Made by a program: the position numbers and the translations under genes
Part shown: piece by piece, positions 45,734 through 53,953 of the stretch
How positions within the stretch are numbered: the stretch's first letter is position 1
How the letters are laid out: every line of letters starts with the position of its first letter
Notes under the pieces: model-generated
Seen by the model: the letters and a program-made list of their open reading frames with translations, nothing else
What the model was told of the DNA's origin: nothing
The model's database searches: none
DNA from: Caldimicrobium sp.
Lineage (GTDB): Bacteria > Desulfobacterota > Thermodesulfobacteria > Thermodesulfobacteriales > Thermodesulfobacteriaceae
Length of the DNA: 64,000 nucleotides
NCBI GenBank assembly: GCA_025059715.1
Contig: JANXCE010000006.1
Coordinates: 1-64,000, forward strand
Direction of reading: 5' to 3'

Positions 45734-47500
45734 CTACTTCTTTGCACCTTCGAGTTTAGCTCTCTTTTCCGCTATTGCCTTATTGAGAAGGTCAATTGCT
45801 TCCCAGGAAGCTTGCACCGATCTCGCTAAGGTAGCAAGGGCATGTCTTGGGTTGTGGAAACCGTCGGAGTTCTCTGCCGTCCACCACTCCCAATACATAT
45901 GAGCTTCCTCATGAAGTTTTCTGGCTTTATTCAATGTGGCCTCATCCACTCCCCAATCTTTGGCTCTCTGGAAAGTCTGCACAAGCTCTCTTAGCCACAC
46001 TTCTGCCTTTCTCATTTTACCTTTCACATGCGCCTTAACTGATTCCACTGCGTATTCAGCATCCTTAGGTGTCCAGTCAGTATGACATTTCAAGCATGGC
46101 CTCCAATTAAAATCTCTGGGAGATGCATGGAAGTGAGAGGTAAACTTCTTTTCACTCTTGACAATCTTATCTCCAGAGCTTCTCTTGGCAAATCCAGCCT
46201 GACCCTTGTCAGTATGACAATCAATACAAGTTGCCCCAATTTTGGCATGCTCAGAGAAGTAGTAAACCTCAACTTCAGGATGCTGAATCTTCCAGAGTTT
46301 TGCACCGGTCACATAGTGCACAAAGTCAAAGAACTTGTATTTCTCAATGTGCTTCATACCAGTGGGCTCAATAATTCTATACCTGTCGGTCTTGGCAATG
46401 GGGATAAAGGGGAAGTGGTTAGATCTTCTGTCAGTGGCGAAGTCAACTGGGACTGGTGGCTTACCATATTCGCTCTTCTCATAATCGAAAAGCACTCCAC
46501 AGTTATACTCCACATGGCACTGACCACAGAGAAGGTTGGTATCGTATCTGTCAAGAATGGCAATCTTTCTCTCATATCCTCTCAAACCCAAACCTTCTTT
46601 GTTTCCATAGACCTTAATATTTGCCCTACCCACATATCCTTCGTGCCAGAGGGTATCATTTCTCGTGGTTAACGCCTCAATTAAAGCATCCCTGACGATC
46701 CTTGGTTTTGCCGCATGAGGATCATGACAGGTATAGCAGTTCATAGGATTGTTAGTATAGGTCTTAGCTATGTAAACAGGGTTTGTGGTTCTATTGATAT
46801 CACTCTTAGGAGTGGGATCTCCCATATAGGGCCACTCTAAGATGTGATCCTGAGTCTTACAGAGTAAGCACATAGCAACGGCAGCTGCTGCTGTTCTTGG
46901 ATGGAACACCTTTCTTGGACCCTTGGGATCTTCCTCTGGATAGGCATCAAAGAGAATCTCCCAGGCCTTAACAGGTCCCTTCTGAATTACATCCTGATAC
47001 CCCCTTCTGTACTGAAATCTTCCACCATAGGCCCGATCCGCTGCTAAGTGATCTACGAGCATATATTTATGACTCCTTGGCTCCGCATGATAGATCTCAA
47101 ATGCATAGGGACGAATTAAAGTTTCCCAGAAGGGCGAACGAGATTTGGGATCTCCCTTATCATAATAAAGGTGCTTACGATAGTTATGACCCATAAAGCT
47201 CTCATACTGCTCCTTATGACACTTACCACAGGTCTCATGATCAGTAATAGTCTTTGGCCTTTTAGTTACATTCTTAAGATGCTCATGAAGACCAGAATGA
47301 CAGTTAATACAATTAACATCCTTGTGAGCTCCTGTAGAATGAAATTCCTTAATCAAGGCGTGACAGTTATAACACTGCTTGGGATCAACCGCAAACTCAT
47401 CGGGAGCCTTAACCGCATCAACCTTTTGACTAAAAATAAGACTTCCTGCTAAAAAAGATCCAACCACTGCACTTACATAAAATAACTTCTTTTTACCCAT
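45734..47500 (-). CDS. Octaheme cytochrome c nitrite reductase (ammonia-forming, ONR type)
   Basis: Exported protein of 588 residues with a signal peptide (about 1-29) and eight heme c sites: C43, C64, C91, C211, C255, C325, C425 and C469. Seven are CxxCH; the fourth is CLLCK (K215), the lysine-ligated catalytic heme of nitrite reductases. Y332 and C334 in CHVEYNCG match the Tyr-x-Cys pair that is crosslinked in the Thioalkalivibrio octaheme enzyme, and H407 (KIQHPEVE) corresponds to the catalytic histidine of NrfA. It reduces nitrite (and hydroxylamine, possibly sulfite) to ammonium. AGGGAGGG precedes the ATG. First gene of the nap island. Confidence 0.9.
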   Translation of the reverse strand: MGKKKLFYVSAVVGSFLAGSLIFSQKVDAVKAPDEFAVDPKQCYNCHALIKEFHSTGAHKDVNCINCHSGLHEHLKNVTKRPKTITDHETCGKCHKEQYESFMGHNYRKHLYYDKGDPKSRSPFWETLIRPYAFEIYHAEPRSHKYMLVDHLAADRAYGGRFQYRRGYQDVIQKGPVKAWEILFDAYPEEDPKGPRKVFHPRTAAAAVAMCLLCKTQDHILEWPYMGDPTPKSDINRTTNPVYIAKTYTNNPMNCYTCHDPHAAKPRIVRDALIEALTTRNDTLWHEGYVGRANIKVYGNKEGLGLRGYERKIAILDRYDTNLLCGQCHVEYNCGVLFDYEKSEYGKPPVPVDFATDRRSNHFPFIPIAKTDRYRIIEPTGMKHIEKYKFFDFVHYVTGAKLWKIQHPEVEVYYFSEHAKIGATCIDCHTDKGQAGFAKRSSGDKIVKSEKKFTSHFHASPRDFNWRPCLKCHTDWTPKDAEYAVESVKAHVKGKMRKAEVWLRELVQTFQRAKDWGVDEATLNKARKLHEEAHMYWEWWTAENSDGFHNPRHALATLARSVQASWEAIDLLNKAIAEKRAKLEGAKK

Positions 47501-47542
47501 AGGCTACCCTCCCTTTTTGGAGTTTATTTTCTTTCTTATTTT

Positions 47543-47586
47543 ATATTATGAAGGCTTGACTGTTAAAAGTATAGACAAAATTTTGT
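47543..47586 (-). promoter_or_regulatory. Candidate regulated promoter of the nitrite reductase gene
   Basis: Minus strand TAATAT (47543-47548) has no recognisable -35. A perfect 12-base palindrome ACAAAATTTTGT (47575-47586) is centred about 44 bases before the expected transcription start, the usual place for an activator that replaces -35 contacts. The protein that binds it cannot be told from sequence. Confidence 0.35.
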
Positions 47587-47646
47587 TAATTTTTTGTAAA
47601 TTTTAATTATTTCAATCTATACATACAATAGAATTTAAGATTCTCC

Positions 47647-47988
47647 TTAGGCTCTGACATAGCTAAAACCCTCCTGTTGCCATTCAGCTAAGGCCACAAT
47701 TCCAGAGGGGATGGTCTTAGCACCCTTAGGTAACATATCCTTGGAAAAGTTTAGGCTCCGTAAGGCAGTCTCACAAAAATAGACCTCTCCTCCCAAATTT
47801 AAGACTTCTTGATATAAATCCATATAGGAAGAGAAATCCTGTAATACCTTAACTCCCTCATAATTTACTAAAATTCTCAGTTCAAACTTTTTGTCCCTCA
47901 TATGGAGGGCAAAATTTCTGGATACCTTGAGCCCGGCCTCAAATCTTGCAGGATCGGGCACATGCACTACTAACTTTAAGTTCTCCAT
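47647..47988 (-). CDS. Possible separately translated DsrE-like protein (internal start)
   Basis: Same frame as the C-terminal part of the GpsA fusion. ATG at 47986-47988 is preceded by GAGGAGGAGGCT, giving an ideal ribosome site. Independent translation would yield a 113-residue DsrE-like protein, the normal size for that family. Whether it is made is unknown; the site may be a relic of two overlapping genes. Confidence 0.4.
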   Translation of the reverse strand: MENLKLVVHVPDPARFEAGLKVSRNFALHMRDKKFELRILVNYEGVKVLQDFSSYMDLYQEVLNLGGEVYFCETALRSLNFSKDMLPKGAKTIPSGIVALAEWQQEGFSYVRA

Positions 47989-48993
47989 AGCCTCCTCCTC
48001 AAATTCATCTTTTAGACTTCTACTTAATAACCTCTTAAGGGAATTCCTTGGATCTTCTCCTTCGTAGATTATTTTATAGACCTCTTCACAAATTGGAAGA
48101 TTGAGTGCCCTTTCTTCAGCAAGTCTCTTGATGACCGAAACAGTTTTGACTCCCTCCGCTACTTGTCCTATCTCCTCAAGCACCCTTTCTATATTTTTTC
48201 CTTGGGCTAAGCGTAAGCCTACCTGGTAATTTCTGGAGAGAGTGCCTGTGCAGGTAAGCACAAGATCGCCTAAGCCTGCCAGCCCATAAAAGGTTTCCCT
48301 CTTTCCTCCAAGGGCTATACCACATCTCTCAAGTTCCCTTAGGCCTCGGGAGATTAAACCTGCTCGAGCATTCAATCCCAGAGCGAGTCCATCGGAGATA
48401 CCAGCAGCTATAGCAATCACATTTTTTAAGGCGCCTGCTAACTCTACGCCCAAGGGATCGTAACTTCTATAAACTCGCAGATACTTCCAGGCAAATACTT
48501 CTTGGAGATAGGTGGTTGCTTCTTTCTCAAAACCTGCTAAGACCACAGCGGTTGGCAATCTTTGCGCTAACTCAAAGGCAAAGGATGGGCCTCCTAAAAC
48601 AAAATACTTTCTATCCTCGCCAAGATGGCTCCTAAGAATTTGCAGTGGGCTCTTTCCCGTCTCTATGTCCATGCCCTTTATACCTGAGACATGATAAAGG
48701 GATTTTTTAAGGTAGCTTTTTAGTGTTAACAGAACCTCCTCAAGGGCGTGAGAAGGTATAGTCCAGATAACTATCTGGGTTTCTGTTAAGGCTTCCCCCG
48801 GAGATAGAGTGGCCTTTAAGTTTGAGGGGAGTTTAATTCCCGGTAAATACTGGGGGTTTATATGTTCCCTATTTATTGTGGAGACTATTTCTCTTCTTCG
48901 GGCTAAGAGATAGACCTCATAGGCCTTTTCTGCAAGAACCTTACCTAAGGCAGTCCCCCAAGAGCCTGCGCCTACAATAGCTATCTTGAGCAT
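47647..48993 (-). CDS. gpsA: Fusion: glycerol-3-phosphate dehydrogenase (GpsA) + DsrE-like domain
   Basis: Single frame of 448 residues. Residues 1-335 are a full GpsA: nucleotide loop IAIVGAGSWGTALG, GGPSFAFEL, catalytic K190 in GALKNVIAIAAG, and GLAGLGDLVLTC. It makes sn-glycerol 3-phosphate for membrane lipids. Residues 336-448 are a DsrE/DsrF-like fold (MENLKLVVHVPDPARFEAGL, VYFCETALRS with C407, IPSGIVALAEWQQ), as in sulfur-relay proteins. An in-frame ATG at 47988 with AGGAGG five bases upstream could also start the second domain alone. Start at 48993 is immediately downstream of a TATAAT, so the mRNA is probably leaderless. Confidence 0.88.
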   Translation of the reverse strand: MLKIAIVGAGSWGTALGKVLAEKAYEVYLLARRREIVSTINREHINPQYLPGIKLPSNLKATLSPGEALTETQIVIWTIPSHALEEVLLTLKSYLKKSLYHVSGIKGMDIETGKSPLQILRSHLGEDRKYFVLGGPSFAFELAQRLPTAVVLAGFEKEATTYLQEVFAWKYLRVYRSYDPLGVELAGALKNVIAIAAGISDGLALGLNARAGLISRGLRELERCGIALGGKRETFYGLAGLGDLVLTCTGTLSRNYQVGLRLAQGKNIERVLEEIGQVAEGVKTVSVIKRLAEERALNLPICEEVYKIIYEGEDPRNSLKRLLSRSLKDEFEEEAMENLKLVVHVPDPARFEAGLKVSRNFALHMRDKKFELRILVNYEGVKVLQDFSSYMDLYQEVLNLGGEVYFCETALRSLNFSKDMLPKGAKTIPSGIVALAEWQQEGFSYVRA

Positions 48994-49000
48994 AGTTGAA

Positions 49001-49028
49001 ATTATATAGAAAAAATAAAGCAAAACAA
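49001..49028 (-). promoter_or_regulatory. Leaderless promoter of the gpsA fusion
   Basis: Minus strand TTGTTT (49023-49028), 16-base spacer, perfect TATAAT (49001-49006), then seven bases to the ATG. Transcription should start at or next to the A of the start codon. Confidence 0.6.
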
Positions 49029-49037
49029 GTGCAAAAG

Positions 49038-50096
49038 CTACTTTAGAAGCACGATGAGTAAAAGACTTATCCCTGAAATAAAAAAGGTAGAAAGCAACCC
49101 TACAAAAAAGGGTCTAAAGCCAATTTTCAGAAGTCTTCTAAAATCTGTCTCTAATCCCATACCTGCCATCCCCATAAGAAGCAAAAATAGAGCGGTAAAC
49201 TCCATCCACTTAAGAGCTTTGGGAGTAAAAAATTCAAGAGAATTTAAGATTACCATTCCTGCAAAACCAATTAAGAAAAGAGGAAAGGTTATAACGCGTG
49301 AAGACCTACTCTCTCTTTTTTCCATAGCACCCCAACTAATTATTAAGGAAAGGACAAAGGCAAGAGGGATTAATAAAATAACCCTTACTAATTTAACCAG
49401 CACCGCTACCTCTCCACTGCTTTTATCTACACTAAAGCCAGCAGTAACAACCTGAGCTACTTCATGCACTGAAGAGCCTACCCAAACCCCATAGGTTTCT
49501 AATGTCAGGGGAAAAATCTCTAATTTGAAGATAACTGGATACAGAAGCATAGACAAAGTTCCAAAGACGGTGATAGCACTTATTGATACGATAATATCCG
49601 CTTCCTTTGACTTAGTTAGAGAACCCCCAATTAAAACTGCCGAAGCTCCACAAATGGATGTCCCCATCCCTAAAAGAAGGCTCATCTTTTGAGTCAGACC
49701 AAAGAGCTTTCCTAGAAAGATAGTGACTATCAAGGTGGTAATCAGAGCTACAGTTGGTACTAATAGAGCTTCCCAGCCAAGACCTAAAACCTTATCTAAG
49801 GTAATCTTAGACCCCAGCAAGATGATCCCCAGGCGTAAAACCTGTCTCATGGAGTAGAAAATGCCCGGAAAATAAAAATTTGGCACAATGAAAAAATTTC
49901 TAATAATCATACCGATGCCCATGGCCGCAATTAGCGGGCTAACATAGGAAACCTGAGCACTGGTATATATGGCCAAAGCAGAAATCACCGCAGTAAGTAT
50001 AAGCCCAGGAAGCTTTTCCTCAAGACTTGGCGGAAGATACCCCTTTAAAAAGGACAAAGATATAGGCTTCTCCTCTCTTTCTAATTCGCCCCTCAT
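49038..50096 (-). CDS. YeiH/UPF0324-family membrane transporter (putative sulfate exporter)
   Basis: Integral membrane protein of 352 residues with about ten helices. Family segments are YVSPLIAAMGIGMIIRN, VLRLGIILLGSKITL, GTSICGASAVLIGG and VGSSVHEVAQVVTAGF. Members are called putative sulfate exporters on weak evidence; a related protein has been linked to sulfite or sulfonate metabolism. In a sulfur-metabolising host a role with sulfur oxyanions is reasonable but unproven. It lies just upstream of the gpsA-DsrE fusion on the same strand but the latter has its own promoter. Confidence 0.85.
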   Translation of the reverse strand: MRGELEREEKPISLSFLKGYLPPSLEEKLPGLILTAVISALAIYTSAQVSYVSPLIAAMGIGMIIRNFFIVPNFYFPGIFYSMRQVLRLGIILLGSKITLDKVLGLGWEALLVPTVALITTLIVTIFLGKLFGLTQKMSLLLGMGTSICGASAVLIGGSLTKSKEADIIVSISAITVFGTLSMLLYPVIFKLEIFPLTLETYGVWVGSSVHEVAQVVTAGFSVDKSSGEVAVLVKLVRVILLIPLAFVLSLIISWGAMEKRESRSSRVITFPLFLIGFAGMVILNSLEFFTPKALKWMEFTALFLLLMGMAGMGLETDFRRLLKIGFRPFFVGLLSTFFISGISLLLIVLLK

Positions 50097-50234
50097 TAAC
50101 CCTCCCTTAATTTATTGTAATATTAAAAACTAAGTAATTCATAAATTACAACTTTAAAAACTCTTTTTGTCAAGACCTTGATTCTTAAATCATTCCGAAA
50201 GTGCCTTGAGAAAATGGATAGCCTTGGTAATATC

Positions 50235-50261
50235 TAAAATTAATAAAATTTTAGCCGATTA
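50235..50261 (+). promoter_or_regulatory. Sigma-28 (FliA) promoter of pilZ-motA-motB
   Basis: TAAAATTA (50235-50242), 11-base spacer, GCCGATTA (50254-50261). This matches 13 of 16 positions of the FliA consensus with exact spacing. It lies 14 bases before the ATG, leaving a very short leader that still contains AAGGA. Confidence 0.75.
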
Positions 50262-50275
50262 AAAAGGATGAAAGC

Positions 50276-50788
50276 ATGGAAAGAGAAGTTGTTAGAATTG
50301 ATATTAGCATTCCCATGGTGGCTTATCCTATTTCAAAAGAAGAGTGGGAGAAAAAGAGTGCACGAGTTGTAGGAGATATGCCTATCTTTTCCTACATACC
50401 TCTTAAAGATACCCTTGATGAGGCTCTAAACAACTGGTTAAAGTTAATTAACGCCAAACTCGATTATCTCATTAATCTGCTCACCTGTGAAAAAGAGGGA
50501 TTTACCGGTTTACCCTATCAAAGGGTTAATTTTAGTGAAAAGGGAATACGTTTTTTATATTCCTCACCTTTAGAGAAGGGCCAAATTATGGAGGTTAAAT
50601 TGGTGCTTGATTTATATCAAAATCTTGGATTTTACCTCTATGGGGAAGTGGTCAGGTGTGAGAAAAAGGATGATCAGTACGAAGTAGCCTTAGAGTGGCT
50701 TCCCATGCCTCTTGATATTCGGGAAAAAATAAGCTTTTATATCTTACATAAACAAAGGGAAATAATAAGGGAGAAAAAGGGGCTTTAA
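50276..50788 (+). CDS. PilZ-domain protein
   Basis: Cytoplasmic protein of 170 residues. The C-terminal half has a PilZ-like barrel (RVNFSEKGIRFLY, KGQIMEVKLVL, LYGEVVRCEKKDDQYEVALEWLPM); the N-terminus is helical. PilZ domains bind cyclic di-GMP, but the usual RxxxR before the barrel is not obvious and DxSxxG is altered to NFSEKG, so binding is uncertain. It is encoded four bases before motA under a flagellar promoter, so it probably adjusts motor function. Confidence 0.75.
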   Translation: MEREVVRIDISIPMVAYPISKEEWEKKSARVVGDMPIFSYIPLKDTLDEALNNWLKLINAKLDYLINLLTCEKEGFTGLPYQRVNFSEKGIRFLYSSPLEKGQIMEVKLVLDLYQNLGFYLYGEVVRCEKKDDQYEVALEWLPMPLDIREKISFYILHKQREIIREKKGL

Positions 50789-50791
50789 ATT

Positions 50792-51649
50792 ATGCCTGCC
50801 ATAGTAGGTTTCATAGTAGTCATACTTTCTGTTGTGGTAGGATATGCCTTAGAGCATGGAAATTTTTCAGTTCTTATGCAACCTGTAGAGTGGTTAATAA
50901 TCTTTGGTGCAGCAGGTGGAGCCTTAATCACCGCCAACAATATGACAGTAATTAAAGGAATTGTTCAAGGAGCTATAAAGGCCCTTACTAAACCAGCAGT
51001 CTATACTAAAGAAGATTTCGTTGATCTCCTATTACTTTTAAATGAGATCTTCAAGAAAATAAAAAAGGAAGGCTTAATTTCAATTGAGCAAGATATTGAA
51101 AATCCTGAGGCAAGTAAAATCTTTTCATCTTATCCTAAGATCCTTGCCAATCATATAGTTCTGGATTTCATTAGGGACACTTTTAGGTCTATTTTAACTA
51201 CTAATATTAGTCACTTTGAATTAGAGGCACTCCTGGAGAACGAAATTGAGATCATTTTTCACGAAAGCGCCGAGCCTGCTCATAGGCTATCCAGTCTTGC
51301 GGACTCCATGCCAGGTCTTGGATTAGTTGCGGCGGTCTTAGGTATCATTTTAACTATGGGAAAAATTGATCAACCTCCCGCGGTTATGGCTCATCATCTT
51401 TCCATCGCCTTAGCCGGAACCTTTATTGGAATATTGACCTGTTATGGCTTTATGGCACCACTTTCTGCGCGGATGGAAAAGATAGCCCTGGAAGAAAAGG
51501 AATATCTTACAGTCATTAAAACCGCCATTGTGAACTTCATTGGGGGAGGAGCTCCTCAAATCGCGGTTGAGTTCGCCAGACGGTCTATCCCTCCCCATAT
51601 GCGACCAAGCTTTGCCGAGCTGGAAGCTAAATTAAAAGAGAGAAGATAA
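50792..51649 (+). CDS. motA: Flagellar motor stator protein MotA
   Basis: Proton-channel subunit of 285 residues with four membrane helices. Recognised by VEWLIIFGAAGGALITANN, the cytoplasmic loop, and AAVLGIILTMGKID and ALAGTFIGILTCYGFMAPL near the C-terminal helices, which carry the conserved prolines. Works with MotB to drive flagellar rotation. Stop and motB start overlap by one base (TAATG). Confidence 0.94.
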   Translation: MPAIVGFIVVILSVVVGYALEHGNFSVLMQPVEWLIIFGAAGGALITANNMTVIKGIVQGAIKALTKPAVYTKEDFVDLLLLLNEIFKKIKKEGLISIEQDIENPEASKIFSSYPKILANHIVLDFIRDTFRSILTTNISHFELEALLENEIEIIFHESAEPAHRLSSLADSMPGLGLVAAVLGIILTMGKIDQPPAVMAHHLSIALAGTFIGILTCYGFMAPLSARMEKIALEEKEYLTVIKTAIVNFIGGGAPQIAVEFARRSIPPHMRPSFAELEAKLKERR

Positions 51650-52452
51650 TGAGTGTTCCTCCCATAATTGTTAAAAAAGTCAAAAAGGTTACTGCTGGTC
51701 ATCACGGCGGCTCTTGGAAGATTGCCTATGCGGACTTCTTAGCAGGCATGATGACCTTTTTTCTTCTCATGTGGTTAGTAACCCTTATGGAGCCTAAAAC
51801 GAAGGCACAAGTTGCTGCTTATTTTAGAAAATTTAACATCTTTTCTAAGGCTGGAGTTAGTATGCTAATGGAATTTTATCGGACCGGCAAGATGGAAAGT
51901 CCTAAGGTGCAATTCTTGCCACAGGAGCTCCCTCCAGTCAAAGGAGAAGGGGAACGTTTTAGAAAAATAATTGAAACAAGACTAAAAAGCTTACAGGAGC
52001 ATGTTCTCATTGAAGCCTTTGAAACTACTACAAAAGAGAGAGTAGTCAAAATAGAAATTATAGAATTAGTTAACAAACCTTTATTCAAAGTAGGTAGTGC
52101 GGAACTCTTACCTGAGGGAAAGGAGATCCTTAAGGTCTTAGCAGAGGAATTAAAGGACTTGCCTGTCCTAATTTCTATTGAAGGCCACACAGATGCCCTA
52201 TCCACTCGTAGAGGGAAAGTGGGCAACTGGGAACTCTCTACCGCAAGAGCAATCAGTGCCATGTTGGAACTGGAAAAAAATGGTGTTCCCTCGGAGAAGA
52301 TCTTAGAAGTGGTAGGGTATGCGGACAACTTTCCCTTGATTAAAGATAATCCCTTTGATCCCAGAAATCGCAGAATAACCCTGACCTTACACTACGGTAA
52401 AGCGGATCAACCGCAGGTTAAAGCAGGAGAAGGACCTCCCTTAACTCCTTAA
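51649..52452 (+). CDS. motB: Flagellar motor stator protein MotB
   Basis: Stator subunit of 267 residues. One membrane helix with the proton-binding D29 (IAYADFLAGMMTFFLLMWLV), a plug region, then a peptidoglycan-binding OmpA domain (ISIEGHTDA, LSTARAISAMLEL, DPRNRRITLTL). The D29 context with KIAYADF is that of proton-driven MotB. Ends 12 bases inside the convergent der gene. Confidence 0.95.
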   Translation: MSVPPIIVKKVKKVTAGHHGGSWKIAYADFLAGMMTFFLLMWLVTLMEPKTKAQVAAYFRKFNIFSKAGVSMLMEFYRTGKMESPKVQFLPQELPPVKGEGERFRKIIETRLKSLQEHVLIEAFETTTKERVVKIEIIELVNKPLFKVGSAELLPEGKEILKVLAEELKDLPVLISIEGHTDALSTRRGKVGNWELSTARAISAMLELEKNGVPSEKILEVVGYADNFPLIKDNPFDPRNRRITLTLHYGKADQPQVKAGEGPPLTP

Positions 52453-53754
52453 CCGAAAGATCACCCTCACCGGAACTTTAGTAAATCCTAAGAATTGCTG
52501 AAAACGCCTTTTGATAAATCTCTCAAGGTGAGAGGGAATCCTTTCTGGTTCTATATTAGTAAAGACTACAAAGGTAGGTGGAGCTACTTCTATCTGAGTT
52601 GCATAATAGAATTTCACTCTTTTCCCCCTTACATTAAAGGAATATTTATTCATCAACTCCTCTAACAAGTCGTTTACCTTAGCTGTAGAGACCCTTCTTT
52701 TATATTGCTGGTAGATCTCCTCAACCTCCTTTAAAATTTCATCCACATTTAGGCCTTCTTTTGCGGAAATCAGAAGATAGGGCATCCAGGGTAGGAATTT
52801 TAGTTCTCCTTTAAGCACTTCAAGAAAGGCTTGAGCTCTCGCTCTCTTTTTAATTAAGAGATCCCATTTATTTACAAGCAAAAGGCCTGCCTTAAAATTT
52901 TTGTCAATTAGTCTAAGCAAGGTTTTATCTTGATGGGTTAATCCCTCTTCTGCGGTTATAAGCAGTATTACCACATCCACTTTCATCAAAGTTTCTAAGG
53001 CTTTATCCACCGAGAACTTTTCCGCCCGCTCTTCAATCCTTGCTCGTCTTCTAATGCCAGGGGTGTCTATTAATAATATGGGCAGTGCCCCCTCTCTTTC
53101 CAAGAGCACATCTACACAATCTCTTGTGGTGCCTGGTATTTCAGATACAAGCATTCTCTCATATCCCACAAGCCGGTTAAGAAGGGTGCTCTTGCCTACA
53201 TTTGGTCTTCCCATGATGGCCACCTTAATTGCTGGCTCTTGAGGAAGATTGAAAAGCTGGTGGCCAGCTTCCCTTTTTAGATGGTCCTTCAATAAATCTA
53301 TGTTTAACCTGTTTTTGGCTGAGATAGGTATTAGCTCCCCCAATCCCAAGGCATAGAATTCTCTTGCTCTTTCTTGATCGGCCTTACTCTCTACTTTATT
53401 TACAACCAGAAGGACCCTCTTGTTTAGAGATCTCAAGTAACTTGCAATCTCTTCATCTCCCCCAGTAGGGCCCTCTTTGGCATCTACTACATAAATTATA
53501 AGATCTGCTTCTTTCACAGTGGCTTCCACTATATCCCGAATAGCCTGCGAGAAGAAGTCTTTACTTGCTAAATCAATTCCCCCAGTGTCTATAACTTTAA
53601 TACCCTTTCCCTCTTCAAGCTCCACATAACCAACCAGAAAATCTCGTGTAATACCTGGGCTTTTTTCTACAATTGCCTTTCTTTCTCCTATAAGGGTGTT
53701 AAAAAGAGTAGATTTTCCCACATTTGGTCTCCCTACTATTACCACTTGAAACAC
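52441..53754 (-). CDS. der: Ribosome-assembly GTPase Der (EngA)
   Basis: Tandem GTPase of 437 residues needed for 50S subunit assembly. Two G domains each start with GRPNVGKSTL (near residues 8 and 180), with DTGGID and DTPGIR as G3 motifs and NKVE and NKWD as G4. A KH-like C-terminal domain follows. GTG 53754 is chosen because GAGAGG lies five bases before it and it gives the standard short N-terminus; the TTG eleven codons upstream has no ribosome site. Confidence 0.95.
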   Translation of the reverse strand: MFQVVIVGRPNVGKSTLFNTLIGERKAIVEKSPGITRDFLVGYVELEEGKGIKVIDTGGIDLASKDFFSQAIRDIVEATVKEADLIIYVVDAKEGPTGGDEEIASYLRSLNKRVLLVVNKVESKADQERAREFYALGLGELIPISAKNRLNIDLLKDHLKREAGHQLFNLPQEPAIKVAIMGRPNVGKSTLLNRLVGYERMLVSEIPGTTRDCVDVLLEREGALPILLIDTPGIRRRARIEERAEKFSVDKALETLMKVDVVILLITAEEGLTHQDKTLLRLIDKNFKAGLLLVNKWDLLIKKRARAQAFLEVLKGELKFLPWMPYLLISAKEGLNVDEILKEVEEIYQQYKRRVSTAKVNDLLEELMNKYSFNVRGKRVKFYYATQIEVAPPTFVVFTNIEPERIPSHLERFIKRRFQQFLGFTKVPVRVIFRLRS

Positions 53755-53953
53755 GGCTTCCTCTCCCCAAGTAATCTTTTTACCCAAAGATAACCTTCAA
53801 AATTTACGAAGTGAATGAGCCGCACCTTTAAGAATTCTTCCGTAAAGGATTCATTAGAGGCTTCTTTGCGAATAAAACTTCTCTTCCTTCATATGAGACG
53901 CACTTAAGGTTTGCAGACTCAAAGGCTTTTAAAGAATCAATTATGCTTTTTTC
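53755..53953. other. Short gene-free gap between archease and der
   Basis: About 200 bases with no supported gene, RNA or hairpin terminator. Confidence 0.3.

Noticed and set aside
45734-47500. Hydroxylamine oxidoreductase or tetrathionate reductase
   Set aside because: The CxxCK fourth heme and the Tyr-x-Cys after heme 6 point to a nitrite reductase instead.
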